The translations under genes and the position numbers were made by a program. This document shows, piece by piece, positions 16,810 to 24,791 of a DNA stretch of 47,733 nt. Below the pieces are notes generated by a model. It ran no database searches. It worked only from the letters and a program-made list of their open reading frames with translations, and had not been told where the DNA came from. The number at the start of each line of letters is the position of its first letter. The first letter of the stretch is position 1. This DNA is from Actinosynnema pretiosum (GTDB taxonomy: Bacteria; Actinomycetota; Actinomycetes; Mycobacteriales; Pseudonocardiaceae). The stretch lies in contig NZ_JAMTCF010000036.1 of NCBI RefSeq assembly GCF_024171695.1, positions 1-47,733 on the forward strand. The letters are read 5' to 3'.

Positions 16810-17306
16810 GATTCCCCCAGGCGCCCACCGGCCAGGTCGACCTCGAACGCGGCGCCGCACGACGGGCAGGCCACGCCCGCCCTGGTGTGCCCCTCGCTGT
16901 TGATCCGCCGGTAGAAGTCCTGGAGGAACGCGATGTCCGTGGCGTACATCTGCTCCACGACCCCGGCGTGCACCTCGGGCACCGAGCCCAGCCGCGTGAT
17001 CACCTGGCTGAGCAGCACCACGCTCAGGTAACCGGGGTTCTCCTTGACCCGCAGGTCGATCTGCGGGCGCAGCTCGTCGCGCGCGGTCGCCAGCCGCATC
17101 CGGCCGTGCCGGTGCACCTGGCCGTCCGAGTCCACGTACCCGCGCGGCAGCTCGAACTCGAACTCGGTGCGCAGCCTCGGGGTCGCGGAGTCCGCGCCCC
17201 AGGAGGACTCCTGCCGGGAGGTGGGCCCCTCGGAAGGGGCCCGCTCCGGCTGCCTGTCGGTGACCAGCTCGTCGAGCTGGTCGATCGCGATCGTCCGTCG
17301 CCTCAT
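16806..17306 (-). CDS. Phage tail assembly chaperone-like protein
   Basis: Product is 166 aa. The core FEFELPRGYVDSDGQVHRHG, MRLATARDELRPQIDLRV, NPGYLSVVLLSQVITRLG and DIAFLQDFYRRIN resembles Mu gp41-type tail assembly proteins. Near the C-terminus lies one CPSCG knuckle. The N-terminal ~45 residues are polar and probably flexible. It may chaperone the VQR-repeat protein or tape measure during tube growth (inference from phage analogues). ATG 17306 overlaps the tube A stop (ATGA). Confidence 0.8.
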   Translation of the reverse strand: MRRRTIAIDQLDELVTDRQPERAPSEGPTSRQESSWGADSATPRLRTEFEFELPRGYVDSDGQVHRHGRMRLATARDELRPQIDLRVKENPGYLSVVLLSQVITRLGSVPEVHAGVVEQMYATDIAFLQDFYRRINSEGHTRAGVACPSCGAAFEVDLAGGRLGES

Positions 17307-17743
17307 TCGACCTTGATCTCCTCGAACGTGAGGGTCACCTTCTCCGTCGCGGCGGTGGACTCGCCCGCCTTGAGCGAGGGGCCCTCCCAGCGGCTGGCCC
17401 ACGCGTTCATCAGCTGCATCCGGCGCACCGTGTTGCCCTCGGTGTCCTTGACCTCGATGGTGACGTTCTGCCGGGCGGCGCTGACCGCGCCGTTCTCCAG
17501 GGTCTCGTTGAGCCACTTGGACAGCTCGTCGCTCTGGTCGAGGCCGCGGGTCAGCGTGACCTCGCCGCCCTTCTGCGCGCCGGGCTGCTTGCGGATCAGC
17601 GGCTTGCCGGTGGCGGTGACCTGGAAGACCTCGACCACGTCCTCCTCGACGGTCAGGCCGCTGACCTCCTGCAGGGACTCGACCGTGTAGCCACCGAGCT
17701 GCACGCCGAAGATGTGTGTTGCGAGGGCGTCGCCTTCAGCCAT
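17303..17743 (-). CDS. Inner tube protein A (gp19-like, Pvc1/Cis1a-like)
   Basis: Product is 146 aa, of the T4-like virus tail tube family: THIFGVQLGGYTVESLQEVS, EVTLTRGLDQSDELSKWLNE, ATEKVTLTFEEIKVE. It should be the main stacked tube subunit, since it follows the sheath gene by 48 bp. ATG 17743 is preferred: the purine-rich AAAGGTGAG lies 7 nt upstream, whereas GTG 17755 sits directly on that ribosome-binding site. The stop overlaps the next start. Confidence 0.93.
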   Translation of the reverse strand: MAEGDALATHIFGVQLGGYTVESLQEVSGLTVEEDVVEVFQVTATGKPLIRKQPGAQKGGEVTLTRGLDQSDELSKWLNETLENGAVSAARQNVTIEVKDTEGNTVRRMQLMNAWASRWEGPSLKAGESTAATEKVTLTFEEIKVE

Positions 17744-17791
17744 TGCTGTGCTCACCTTTCTGCTTCACGCGCCGGTCCCGGCGCGCGCGGG

Positions 17792-19321
17792 TCACTCGCT
17801 GACGAGGCTGGTGCTGTCAGAGAACTGCGCGAGCCGGAACACGACGAACTCGGCGGGCTTGACCGGCGCGACGCCGATCTCGCAGATGACCTGGCCCAGG
17901 TCGATCGACTCGGTCGGGTTGTTCTCCGCGTCGCACTTGACGTAGAACGCCTCGGCCGGGGTGCGGCCGAACAGCGCGCCCTGCCGCCACTGCTCGGTGA
18001 GGAACGCGGTGATGTTGCGCCGGATGCTGGACCACAGCCGGTCGTCGTTCGGCTCGAACACCACCCACTGGGTGCCGATCAGGATCGACTCCTCCAGGTA
18101 GTTGAAGAGCCTGCGCACGTTCAGGTAGCGCCACGCCGGGTCGGAGGAGATCGTGCGGGCGCCCCAGATCCGGATGCCGCGACCGGCGAAGGCGCGGATG
18201 CAGTTGACGCCGATGGGGTTCAGCAGGTCCTGCTCGGACTTGCTGATCCCGGTCTCCAGGTCGACCGCGCCGCGCAGCACCTCGTTGGCGGGGGCCTTGT
18301 GCACGCCGCGCTCGGCGTCGCTGCGGCCCCACACGCCCGCGACGTGCCCGGACGGCGGGACGAAGGTGTTGCGCCCGCTGGACGGGTCGAACACCTTGAT
18401 CCACGGGTAGTACAGGGCGGCGAAGTTCGAGTCGTAGCCCGCTTCCTCCAGCCGCCAGTTCCGCACCCGCTGCGGGGTGAGGCCGGGAGGGGCGTCGAGC
18501 ACGGCGACCCGGTCGCCCATCTGCTCGCAGTGCGAGATGACCGCGAGCTGCACGGTCTTCACGCCCTCCAGGTCGATCTGCCCGCGCTGGTAGGAGCTCA
18601 TCAGGTCGGGGACCGCGACCATGGTGACCTCGTCGACGCTCTCCAGGCCGCCGAACCCGGTGCGCGCCTCCGCGTCGCCGAGGTACTCCTGCGGGTCGAT
18701 CCTGGCGGGCACGCCGCCGGATGACGCCGGTGCGCTCGCGCCGGGCAGCGCCACGGTCTGCTTGTCGGGCTTGGCGAGCGCGCCGCTGGGCTGCTCGACC
18801 ACCTCGACCAGCCTGGAGCGCTCGGCCAGCTGCGTGGCGACGTAGTTCTTGGCGTTCTTGCGGGTGGACACGTCGTGCGTCTCCACGACCCGGTTCCCCT
18901 GGCGCACCAGCAGCTTGAACCGGTCGTCGGGCGGGTTCTCGCCATCGGCGTCGGCCACCTCGACGGACACGTCGCCGCCCGCGTCGGGCAGCGACCGCAC
19001 GGTCAGCGCGCCCAACCGCACCGGCTCGGCCCTCGGCGGCTCGGCGCTCTCCTGCCGCTCCCCGCCGACCCGCACCACGTACGCGGAGCCGCCGCCGTTG
19101 GAGAAGTAGCCGTAGACGGCGTGCGGCAGGTAGGCGTCCTCGGTGAAGCCGCCGAACAGCTGGACGAACTGGTTCCAGTTGGCGACCAGCGTCGGCCGGT
19201 GGAACGGCCCGCGCTCGGCGAAGCCGACGAACGCCGCGACGGCGGTGCCCACGCCCTCGATCGGCCGCGCCCCGGACTGGACCTCCTCCACGTACACGCC
19301 GGGCGACAGGTACTGCGGCAT
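17792..19321 (-). CDS. Contractile sheath protein (Pvc2/Cis2-like)
   Basis: Product is 509 aa. Diagnostic sheath features: the N-terminal LSPGVYVEEVQSGARPIEGV linker arm, TAVAAFVGFAERGPF, FGGF...LPHAVYGYFSNGG, the central DLMSSYQRG and PWIKV segments, and the C-terminal core RIWGARTISSDPAWRYLNVR, RRNITAFLTEQW and VAPVKPAEFVVFRL. The sheath wraps the tube and contracts to drive it forward. Residues ~120-200 form a variable surface insertion. AGGAGG lies 7 nt before ATG 19321. It is the first gene of the long structural operon, with a promoter expected in the 271-bp divergent gap. Only one sheath gene is present, unlike the three of PVC. Confidence 0.96.
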   Translation of the reverse strand: MPQYLSPGVYVEEVQSGARPIEGVGTAVAAFVGFAERGPFHRPTLVANWNQFVQLFGGFTEDAYLPHAVYGYFSNGGGSAYVVRVGGERQESAEPPRAEPVRLGALTVRSLPDAGGDVSVEVADADGENPPDDRFKLLVRQGNRVVETHDVSTRKNAKNYVATQLAERSRLVEVVEQPSGALAKPDKQTVALPGASAPASSGGVPARIDPQEYLGDAEARTGFGGLESVDEVTMVAVPDLMSSYQRGQIDLEGVKTVQLAVISHCEQMGDRVAVLDAPPGLTPQRVRNWRLEEAGYDSNFAALYYPWIKVFDPSSGRNTFVPPSGHVAGVWGRSDAERGVHKAPANEVLRGAVDLETGISKSEQDLLNPIGVNCIRAFAGRGIRIWGARTISSDPAWRYLNVRRLFNYLEESILIGTQWVVFEPNDDRLWSSIRRNITAFLTEQWRQGALFGRTPAEAFYVKCDAENNPTESIDLGQVICEIGVAPVKPAEFVVFRLAQFSDSTSLVSE

Positions 19322-19592
19322 GGTCCGCTCCTCCTGGGTTCTCCGCTCTGGCGAGCTCCCGCGCTCGGCGGGGGTCGCGCTCCGACCAGGAAAGCCTCTC
19401 TCCACCGGGAGCTCGGCGGCAGGACCGCCGGACCACCGCGCGGTGCACGGTGACTGCCTGAAAGGGCAAGCGCGCGCGGGTGCCCGATGGGGCAGGCGCG
19501 ATGCCCTGCCGATGTCCCCCGGAACGGTTCACCGGGACCACGCGGAGCGGAGCATGGGGTGGTCCCAACCGTGACCCCGGCGAGGTGCCCGC
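19322..19592. promoter_or_regulatory. Divergent regulatory region between sheath operon and effector
   Basis: This 271-bp gap separates the divergent sheath operon and effector gene. It contains no TA dinucleotide, so no TANNNT -10 element exists on either strand. Two 14-bp sites with the form TGCC-N6-GGCA lie 26 bp apart (19455-19468, TGCCTGAAAGGGCA, and 19481-19494, TGCCCGATGGGGCA). GTGCACGG at 19443-19450 precedes them, and GGAACGGTTC lies at 19521-19530. The paired sites are candidate regulator-binding sites. GGAAC could instead be an ECF-sigma -35 element. Confidence 0.6.
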
Positions 19593-22500
19593 GTGCGCGA
19601 GACGAGGAAGCAGCAGGAAGAGCAGAGCAGCCGCAGGACCGCGCCCACACCGGTCGGCGAGCGGATCGACACCGCAGGGGTCGGGGAGGTGCTGGAGCTC
19701 CAGGACGCGATCGGCAACCGCGCCACCGCCAGGAGGATCGCGGCGCAACGGCAGGCGGAGCAGGAGCAGGACGCCGACGACATGCCCACCGCCCAGCGCG
19801 CGCTGGTGGACGCCGCGCTGCGCTCACCCGGCAGGCAGCTCGGCGGACCGATGCGCGAACGGTTGGAGAGGTTCCACCAGACCGACCTGTCCGGCGTCCG
19901 ACTGCACAGCGGTGCCATCGCCCAGCGCTCGACCGAGGCGATCGGCGCGAGCGCGTTCACCGTGGGCAACGATATCGTCCTCGGTCCGAACGCCAACAAC
20001 GCGAAGACGCTCGGCCACGAGACCGGCCACGTGAAGCAGCAGTCGGAAGGCGCGGTCGCGGGCTCGGACAACGGCGCAGGGCTGAGCATCAGCGACCCGA
20101 GGCACCATGAGGAGCGGTCGGCGGACGCGGACGGGAAGGCCTTCGACTCGGGTGCCGAGCACGCCCCGTCCCTGGGCTCGCACAGCGGCGGTGCGGAGAG
20201 CCACGCGGGACACCACCACGTGCAGCGCTTGACCACGAGCGACGACGACTCCTCCTACCGGACGTCCTCGTCGGGGAGCTCGTCCTCCGAGGAGTACTCC
20301 ACCGACGAGTCGTCGGACGAGGAGGAGTCGTCGTCCGACGAGGACCGGCCGAAGAGGGCTCCGGCCCAGAGCGGGACGGGACAGGACAAGTCGAAGGCCG
20401 GACTGGTCAAAGCGGTCCAGGACGTGGTGGCGGAGGGCACCTCGGCCCACGGCGGCGGCAGGCACGGCCGGGTCACCGAGCAGGCGCGGTTGCGCTTCAA
20501 CCGTCCCTACGAGCACCAGCGGGGCCAGCAGACGGTCTCCCAGCTCAGCCTGCTGCTGCACGACACCCTGCGCCGCGTCCAGGACGACCTGGCGGAGGTC
20601 CAGGGGAGCTTCACCAGGCTCAGCGACCGCGAGGTCCAGGGCATGATGATCAACGACCGGCTGATGTTCGCGACGAACTTCAACGACACCATCGACAATG
20701 TCGAGACGAGGTTCCAGGAGGGGATCGCCCGGCTGCGCCAGTTACTGAGGGAGCATCAGCAGGATGACGCGGGACGCACCGGGGGACTGCTCCCGGCCGA
20801 CGCCAACGAGTACCGGGAGCGCATCGCCCGCGCCCAGCGCAAGATCGAATCGTTGATCGCGGGAACGCGCGAGATGGCGAACCAGGCGACGGCGGACGCC
20901 CTGCGCGCCAACCTCAACGGCCCTGTAGTGGTCGTCGACGCGGGAGCGGCGAACATGCGCGAACTGCTCACCGCCCCCGAGCACCGGGGAACCACGTTCC
21001 TGCTGACCTTCCGGGAGTCGGACGGCAGGAACCGGGAAGGTGAGCGGAGGCCGAAGTCGATGCACGCCGAGCAGAAGCTGCTGGTGGCCATCGACCGGTC
21101 CGGGCTGAAACCGGACCAGGTCAAGGGCGAGTTCGTCATCGTGGGCAAGTACCGCCCCTGCATGGGCTGCGCGGCGGCGCTGCGCTACTACCAGGAGGCC
21201 ATGGGGTTCGAGACCCTCCAGTACAACCCCAACTACGGGCACTTCTACACCGACTCCGTGGAGAGCTTGGCCTCGCACCTGAGCCACGTCGTGGGCGACC
21301 CCCGCTACCTGGAGTACATCAGGGAGATGGTCAACGCGGACGGTGACAGTGGGAACCGCAACGCGGTGAGCACCTCCGCGCTGTCGAACCAGGAGCCCCC
21401 CGCCGAGCACGACGACGTCAACGGCCCGGAGATCCGCATCGACGCGAGCGACGCGCAGGGGCGCGGCTACCGGACGCCATCGGAGAGCGAAGGGGAGGGG
21501 AAGAAGACCGCGCGGGCCAAGGTTCCCTACAAGCCGGGTGCCGGGGGGCGCCGCATCGGCAAGGGGACCAAGAAGGCCTCGGGTGGCCGTCGCGCGCAGC
21601 GCTTCCTCACCCCTGCGCAGGAAAAACTGGTGCGCGACACGTGGTTGAGGGGCAATTCCGAGGAGCAGGCCGCTCTGTTCAAGCACTTCAGCAAGCGGAA
21701 GGGTGACGAGGGACCGCCGGTGTCCCAGAAGGAGCTGTCCGAGGCCACCCAACCGAAACCCGGCGAGGAGGACCAGCGGAAGGGCGCGACGCCCAACAAG
21801 GTCGGCCACCTGGTCAACGACAAGACCGGGCACAAGGACCGGGACAACGCGCGGGCACCCGGCACCGCTCCGAAGAGGGTGCCCACGCGCGGCAAGAAGG
21901 CCGATCCCACCGCCCCGAAGAAGCCCAGGGGGAAGGGGGACTTCAAGAAGGGCGGCCCGATGGACTCCGATGGTGAGAAGGAAATCAACAAACTCATCAA
22001 GCAGCGGCAGCCGAGCTACGACCAGCTGAGGGAGAAGGCCGAGGCCGACGGGAAGAAGGTCAAGCCGGCCTTGATGCGGAAGGAGCTCGGCCAAGGCATC
22101 GCCGACCTGCGGAGCGAGTACAACATCGGTGGCCTGGCGGGAAAGCTCGTGATGTCCGAGGACGCGCTGCGCAAGCACCTCAACCGCACGTACGGCAAGC
22201 TCAACGAGAAATCGGCGAAGAACACCGCTCCGCCCCCGCCTGCCGCACCCGCCCGCGCGGAGGACGAGGACGTGGTGATGGGAGGCATGGACGAGGAAGC
22301 CCAGGACGAGGAGTCCGGGTACCCCGATGTGCCCGGCTACCGGCACTTCGTCGACTACGGCACCGGGCAGCACTACTACCAGGACCGGGACGGGGGCCAG
22401 TACTTCTACGACCTGGACAGGGGACAAATGACGCTGATCCAGGCCGGACTGGAGGTCTACGACCCCGACGAGGTCGTCGCGGGACCCTCCGGAACCAGGT

Positions 22501-22646
22501 GGGACGACCACATGGAGGTGGACCCCGGCGCGGAGGCGGACACCGAGGAGGAAGAAGACGACGTGCTCTCCGACTCGGCGATGCAGGTCGACGAGGAGGA
22601 CGAGGTCTACGAGGGGAAGGGCAAAGGGCGCTCGCGGCGGGGGTAG
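19593..22646 (+). CDS. Putative CIS effector: DUF4157 domain plus zinc deaminase-like toxin domain
   Basis: Product is 1017 aa. Residues 36-53 hold LQDAIGNRATARRIAAQR, a motif common in eCIS-linked proteins. Residues ~84-150 are a DUF4157 domain (LSGVRLHSG...GHETGHVKQQ) with HExxH at 142-146. VQR (210-212) precedes a Ser/Glu/Asp tract (~217-250). Residues ~440-570 contain a cytidine-deaminase-superfamily signature: H491-A-E493 and P522-C-M-G-C526, which would bind zinc (H491, C523, C526) with E493 catalytic. Further on are basic KKPRGKG-type stretches (~775), helical segments and an acidic C-terminus. DUF4157 is a known mark of eCIS cargo. The substrate (nucleotide, RNA or DNA) cannot be told. 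Stretches such as 21960-22020 are visibly less GC-rich than neighbours, suggesting transfer. GTG 19593 has GAGG about 8 nt upstream. Confidence 0.85.
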   Translation: MRETRKQQEEQSSRRTAPTPVGERIDTAGVGEVLELQDAIGNRATARRIAAQRQAEQEQDADDMPTAQRALVDAALRSPGRQLGGPMRERLERFHQTDLSGVRLHSGAIAQRSTEAIGASAFTVGNDIVLGPNANNAKTLGHETGHVKQQSEGAVAGSDNGAGLSISDPRHHEERSADADGKAFDSGAEHAPSLGSHSGGAESHAGHHHVQRLTTSDDDSSYRTSSSGSSSSEEYSTDESSDEEESSSDEDRPKRAPAQSGTGQDKSKAGLVKAVQDVVAEGTSAHGGGRHGRVTEQARLRFNRPYEHQRGQQTVSQLSLLLHDTLRRVQDDLAEVQGSFTRLSDREVQGMMINDRLMFATNFNDTIDNVETRFQEGIARLRQLLREHQQDDAGRTGGLLPADANEYRERIARAQRKIESLIAGTREMANQATADALRANLNGPVVVVDAGAANMRELLTAPEHRGTTFLLTFRESDGRNREGERRPKSMHAEQKLLVAIDRSGLKPDQVKGEFVIVGKYRPCMGCAAALRYYQEAMGFETLQYNPNYGHFYTDSVESLASHLSHVVGDPRYLEYIREMVNADGDSGNRNAVSTSALSNQEPPAEHDDVNGPEIRIDASDAQGRGYRTPSESEGEGKKTARAKVPYKPGAGGRRIGKGTKKASGGRRAQRFLTPAQEKLVRDTWLRGNSEEQAALFKHFSKRKGDEGPPVSQKELSEATQPKPGEEDQRKGATPNKVGHLVNDKTGHKDRDNARAPGTAPKRVPTRGKKADPTAPKKPRGKGDFKKGGPMDSDGEKEINKLIKQRQPSYDQLREKAEADGKKVKPALMRKELGQGIADLRSEYNIGGLAGKLVMSEDALRKHLNRTYGKLNEKSAKNTAPPPPAAPARAEDEDVVMGGMDEEAQDEESGYPDVPGYRHFVDYGTGQHYYQDRDGGQYFYDLDRGQMTLIQAGLEVYDPDEVVAGPSGTRWDDHMEVDPGAEADTEEEEDDVLSDSAMQVDEEDEVYEGKGKGRSRRG

Positions 22647-22701
22647 GGGCGCAGCCGAAGGCCCGGCCGGGACCACCCGGCCGGGCCTCGTGCCGCGCCC
22701 C
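22646..22701. terminator. Bidirectional terminator between effector and ATPase
   Basis: The core is a perfect 12-bp stem (GGCCCGGCCGGG at 22660-22671, complement at 22676-22687) with loop ACCA. An outer arm, GGGGCGC (22646-22652) with GCGCCCC (22695-22701), can extend it. It lies between two convergent stop codons (22644-22646 and 22716-22718). There is no T-tract, as is common in high-GC actinobacteria. Confidence 0.8.
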
Positions 22702-22715
22702 TGCCCAGGGTCCGG

Positions 22716-24791
22716 TCAGCCCGGCGCCAGCCAGGGGCCGAACTCGCTCTCCAGCACGAGCCTGCCCAGCTTCCGGTACTCCTGGTGGATCGCGTCCACC
22801 AGGTCGGCCATCGTCACCGGGCGGTCCCCCGCCGCCGCCAGGTAGGCGGCGGTGATCGCGCACGCGCGGATCGACCCGCCCGCCAACTCGAAGCGCTCCG
22901 CGCAGAACGCGAGGTCCACGTCGTCCGCGCGGGGCAGCGCGGGAGCGAGGCAGCGCTCCCACAGCGCCCGGCGCTGCTCGGCGTCGGGCACCGGGAAGTC
23001 CGCGATCACGTCGATCCGCCGGGTGAACGCCTCGTCCACGTTGGAGCGCAGGTTGGTGGTGAGCACGGCGATGCCGTCGAAGGACTCCACGCGCTGCAGC
23101 AGGTAAGCCGATTCCACGTTGGCGTTGCGGTCGTGGGCGTCCTTGACCTCCGAGCGCTTGCCGAACACGGCGTCCGCCTCGTCGAACAGCAGCACCCCGT
23201 GCACGCCCGCCGCCTCGGTGAAGATCCGCTCCAGGTTCTTCTCCGTCTCACCGATGTACTTGTCCACCACCGTGGACAGGTCCACCACGTACAGGTCCAT
23301 GCCGATCTCGGCGGCGACCACCTCGGCGGACATCGTCTTCCCGGTCCCGGACTCACCCGCGAACAGCGCGACCACCCCGCGTCCACGGCCCCCTCCGGGG
23401 CGCATCCGCCACTCCCCCAGCACGCGCTCCCGGTGCCGGGCCCGCATCACCAGCTCGGTCAACTGCTTGCGGGTGTGCGCGGGCAGCACCACGTCGTCCC
23501 AGCCGACCGAGGGCACGATGCGCCTGGCCAACCGGTCGAGGCCCGCCCCGTTCTGGGCGCGCACCCCGGCCCGCACGTGCGCAAGCCCGACGGGACCGCC
23601 CTGAACCGCCGCCAAGCCCTCGGCGACCGCCACCGCGCGGTCCAGCTCCTCCGCGCCCAACCGGTAGCCCGCGAGGTCCGGGAGGAAGCCGGGATCACCG
23701 CCCAGCGCCTCGGTCCACCGGGCGGCCAACCGGTCCGGCGCGGGGGACGGCACCGGCACCGGCACGACGGGGCGCGGGCTCCACCGAGGGTCCCAGTGGC
23801 CGGCGCCGTGCAGCAGCAGCGGCACGCCCTCCGCGCGGGCGGCCAGTTCGCGCAGCAGCCTGACCCGCTGGGGCAGCAACGGCTCCAGCGGTCCCAGCAC
23901 CAGTCCCGCACCGCGCAAACGGGCCTCGCGGACGGTCTCGGCCAGCGCGGGGTGGTCCTGGTCGGCCAGCGCCACCGGGTCCACGACGAGCGCGTCCCAC
24001 CCGCTGCTCGCCAGCGCGGCTACGGCGATCGGCCCGGCGTCACCCGCCGGGTCGCGCAGGTGCAGCGCGCGAGCACCGCCGCTCAGCGCGTCGGCGAGCC
24101 TGCCGACCAGCTCGCTCTCCGGTTCCCCGCGCGGGGCGACGACCCGCGCGAACGCCGCCACCTCGGGCGCGAGCGCGTCGTCCCCCAGCAGGTGCGCCAC
24201 GACCCGGTCGGGCACCCTGAGCGGCCGGGCCAGCGCCGGGTTCTCCGGGGTCTCCACCACGACCAGACCGCCCGCCACGAGCGGCGAGGTGGCGGACAGC
24301 CGGAACCGACCGGGCCCGGCGACCGGGGCGCCGCACAGCCGCAGTGCGAGCCCGACCGTGGCCCTGCGACGGCGCACGTCGTCGTTGAGGTAGGCGTAGA
24401 GGCTCTCGAACCGGGCGTCCACGTCAGGCGCGATCGACACCAGCAGGAGCTCGACGTCCAGCGGGAACAGCCGGAAGTCGCGGGCCAGCCTGGTCAGTCG
24501 CAGGTCGGAGCGCTCGGGTTCGGCGACGGCGGCGGGTGGGTGCAGCGGGGGTTGAACGGGCTGGTCCAGCACCCGCCGCACGGCCTCGTCGGTCAGGTAG
24601 AGCCCACGATGGGGGTCGAGCGGGCTCCCGTCGTCATCGGCGGCCTTCTCGACGGCTTTCCTGACCCGGCGCTCGACGGCACCCAGCCTGCGCCACAGGT
24701 GCGCCACGTCGGCCGCCCGCGCTCGGGCCACACCTCTCAGTCGGTCCGCCACCGCAGGCTCCCCCACCAGGTCCACCGCCGCACCGATCAC
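22716..24791 (-). CDS. AAA+ ATPase of the CIS locus (Pvc15/Cis15-like)
   Basis: Product is 691 aa. The N-terminal ~420 residues match the winged-helix-containing region of CIS ATPases (LARDFRLFPLDVELLLVSIA, DARFESLYAYLNDDVRRRRA). The C-terminal AAA+ domain has Walker A GESGTGKT (about residue 477-484), Walker B VLLFDEADAVFGKR (about 530-543), the sensor-1 TTNLRSNVDEAF region and arginine-finger-like FTRRIDV. This ATPase is a core CIS gene, thought to act in assembly or cargo handling. GTG 24791 overlaps the cap gene's stop. It converges on the effector gene with a shared terminator. Confidence 0.93.
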   Translation of the reverse strand: MIGAAVDLVGEPAVADRLRGVARARAADVAHLWRRLGAVERRVRKAVEKAADDDGSPLDPHRGLYLTDEAVRRVLDQPVQPPLHPPAAVAEPERSDLRLTRLARDFRLFPLDVELLLVSIAPDVDARFESLYAYLNDDVRRRRATVGLALRLCGAPVAGPGRFRLSATSPLVAGGLVVVETPENPALARPLRVPDRVVAHLLGDDALAPEVAAFARVVAPRGEPESELVGRLADALSGGARALHLRDPAGDAGPIAVAALASSGWDALVVDPVALADQDHPALAETVREARLRGAGLVLGPLEPLLPQRVRLLRELAARAEGVPLLLHGAGHWDPRWSPRPVVPVPVPSPAPDRLAARWTEALGGDPGFLPDLAGYRLGAEELDRAVAVAEGLAAVQGGPVGLAHVRAGVRAQNGAGLDRLARRIVPSVGWDDVVLPAHTRKQLTELVMRARHRERVLGEWRMRPGGGRGRGVVALFAGESGTGKTMSAEVVAAEIGMDLYVVDLSTVVDKYIGETEKNLERIFTEAAGVHGVLLFDEADAVFGKRSEVKDAHDRNANVESAYLLQRVESFDGIAVLTTNLRSNVDEAFTRRIDVIADFPVPDAEQRRALWERCLAPALPRADDVDLAFCAERFELAGGSIRACAITAAYLAAAGDRPVTMADLVDAIHQEYRKLGRLVLESEFGPWLAPG

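Noticed and set aside
22330..22460. WW-domain-like stretch near the effector C-terminus (HYYQDRDGGQYFYD)
   Set aside because: The aromatic pattern is suggestive, but both signature tryptophans are missing, so I do not call the domain.
20742..22676. Long minus-strand open frame opposite the effector
   Set aside because: It is antisense to the effector, and the product is Leu/Val/Arg-rich without motif; the plus frame has clear HExxH and deaminase motifs.
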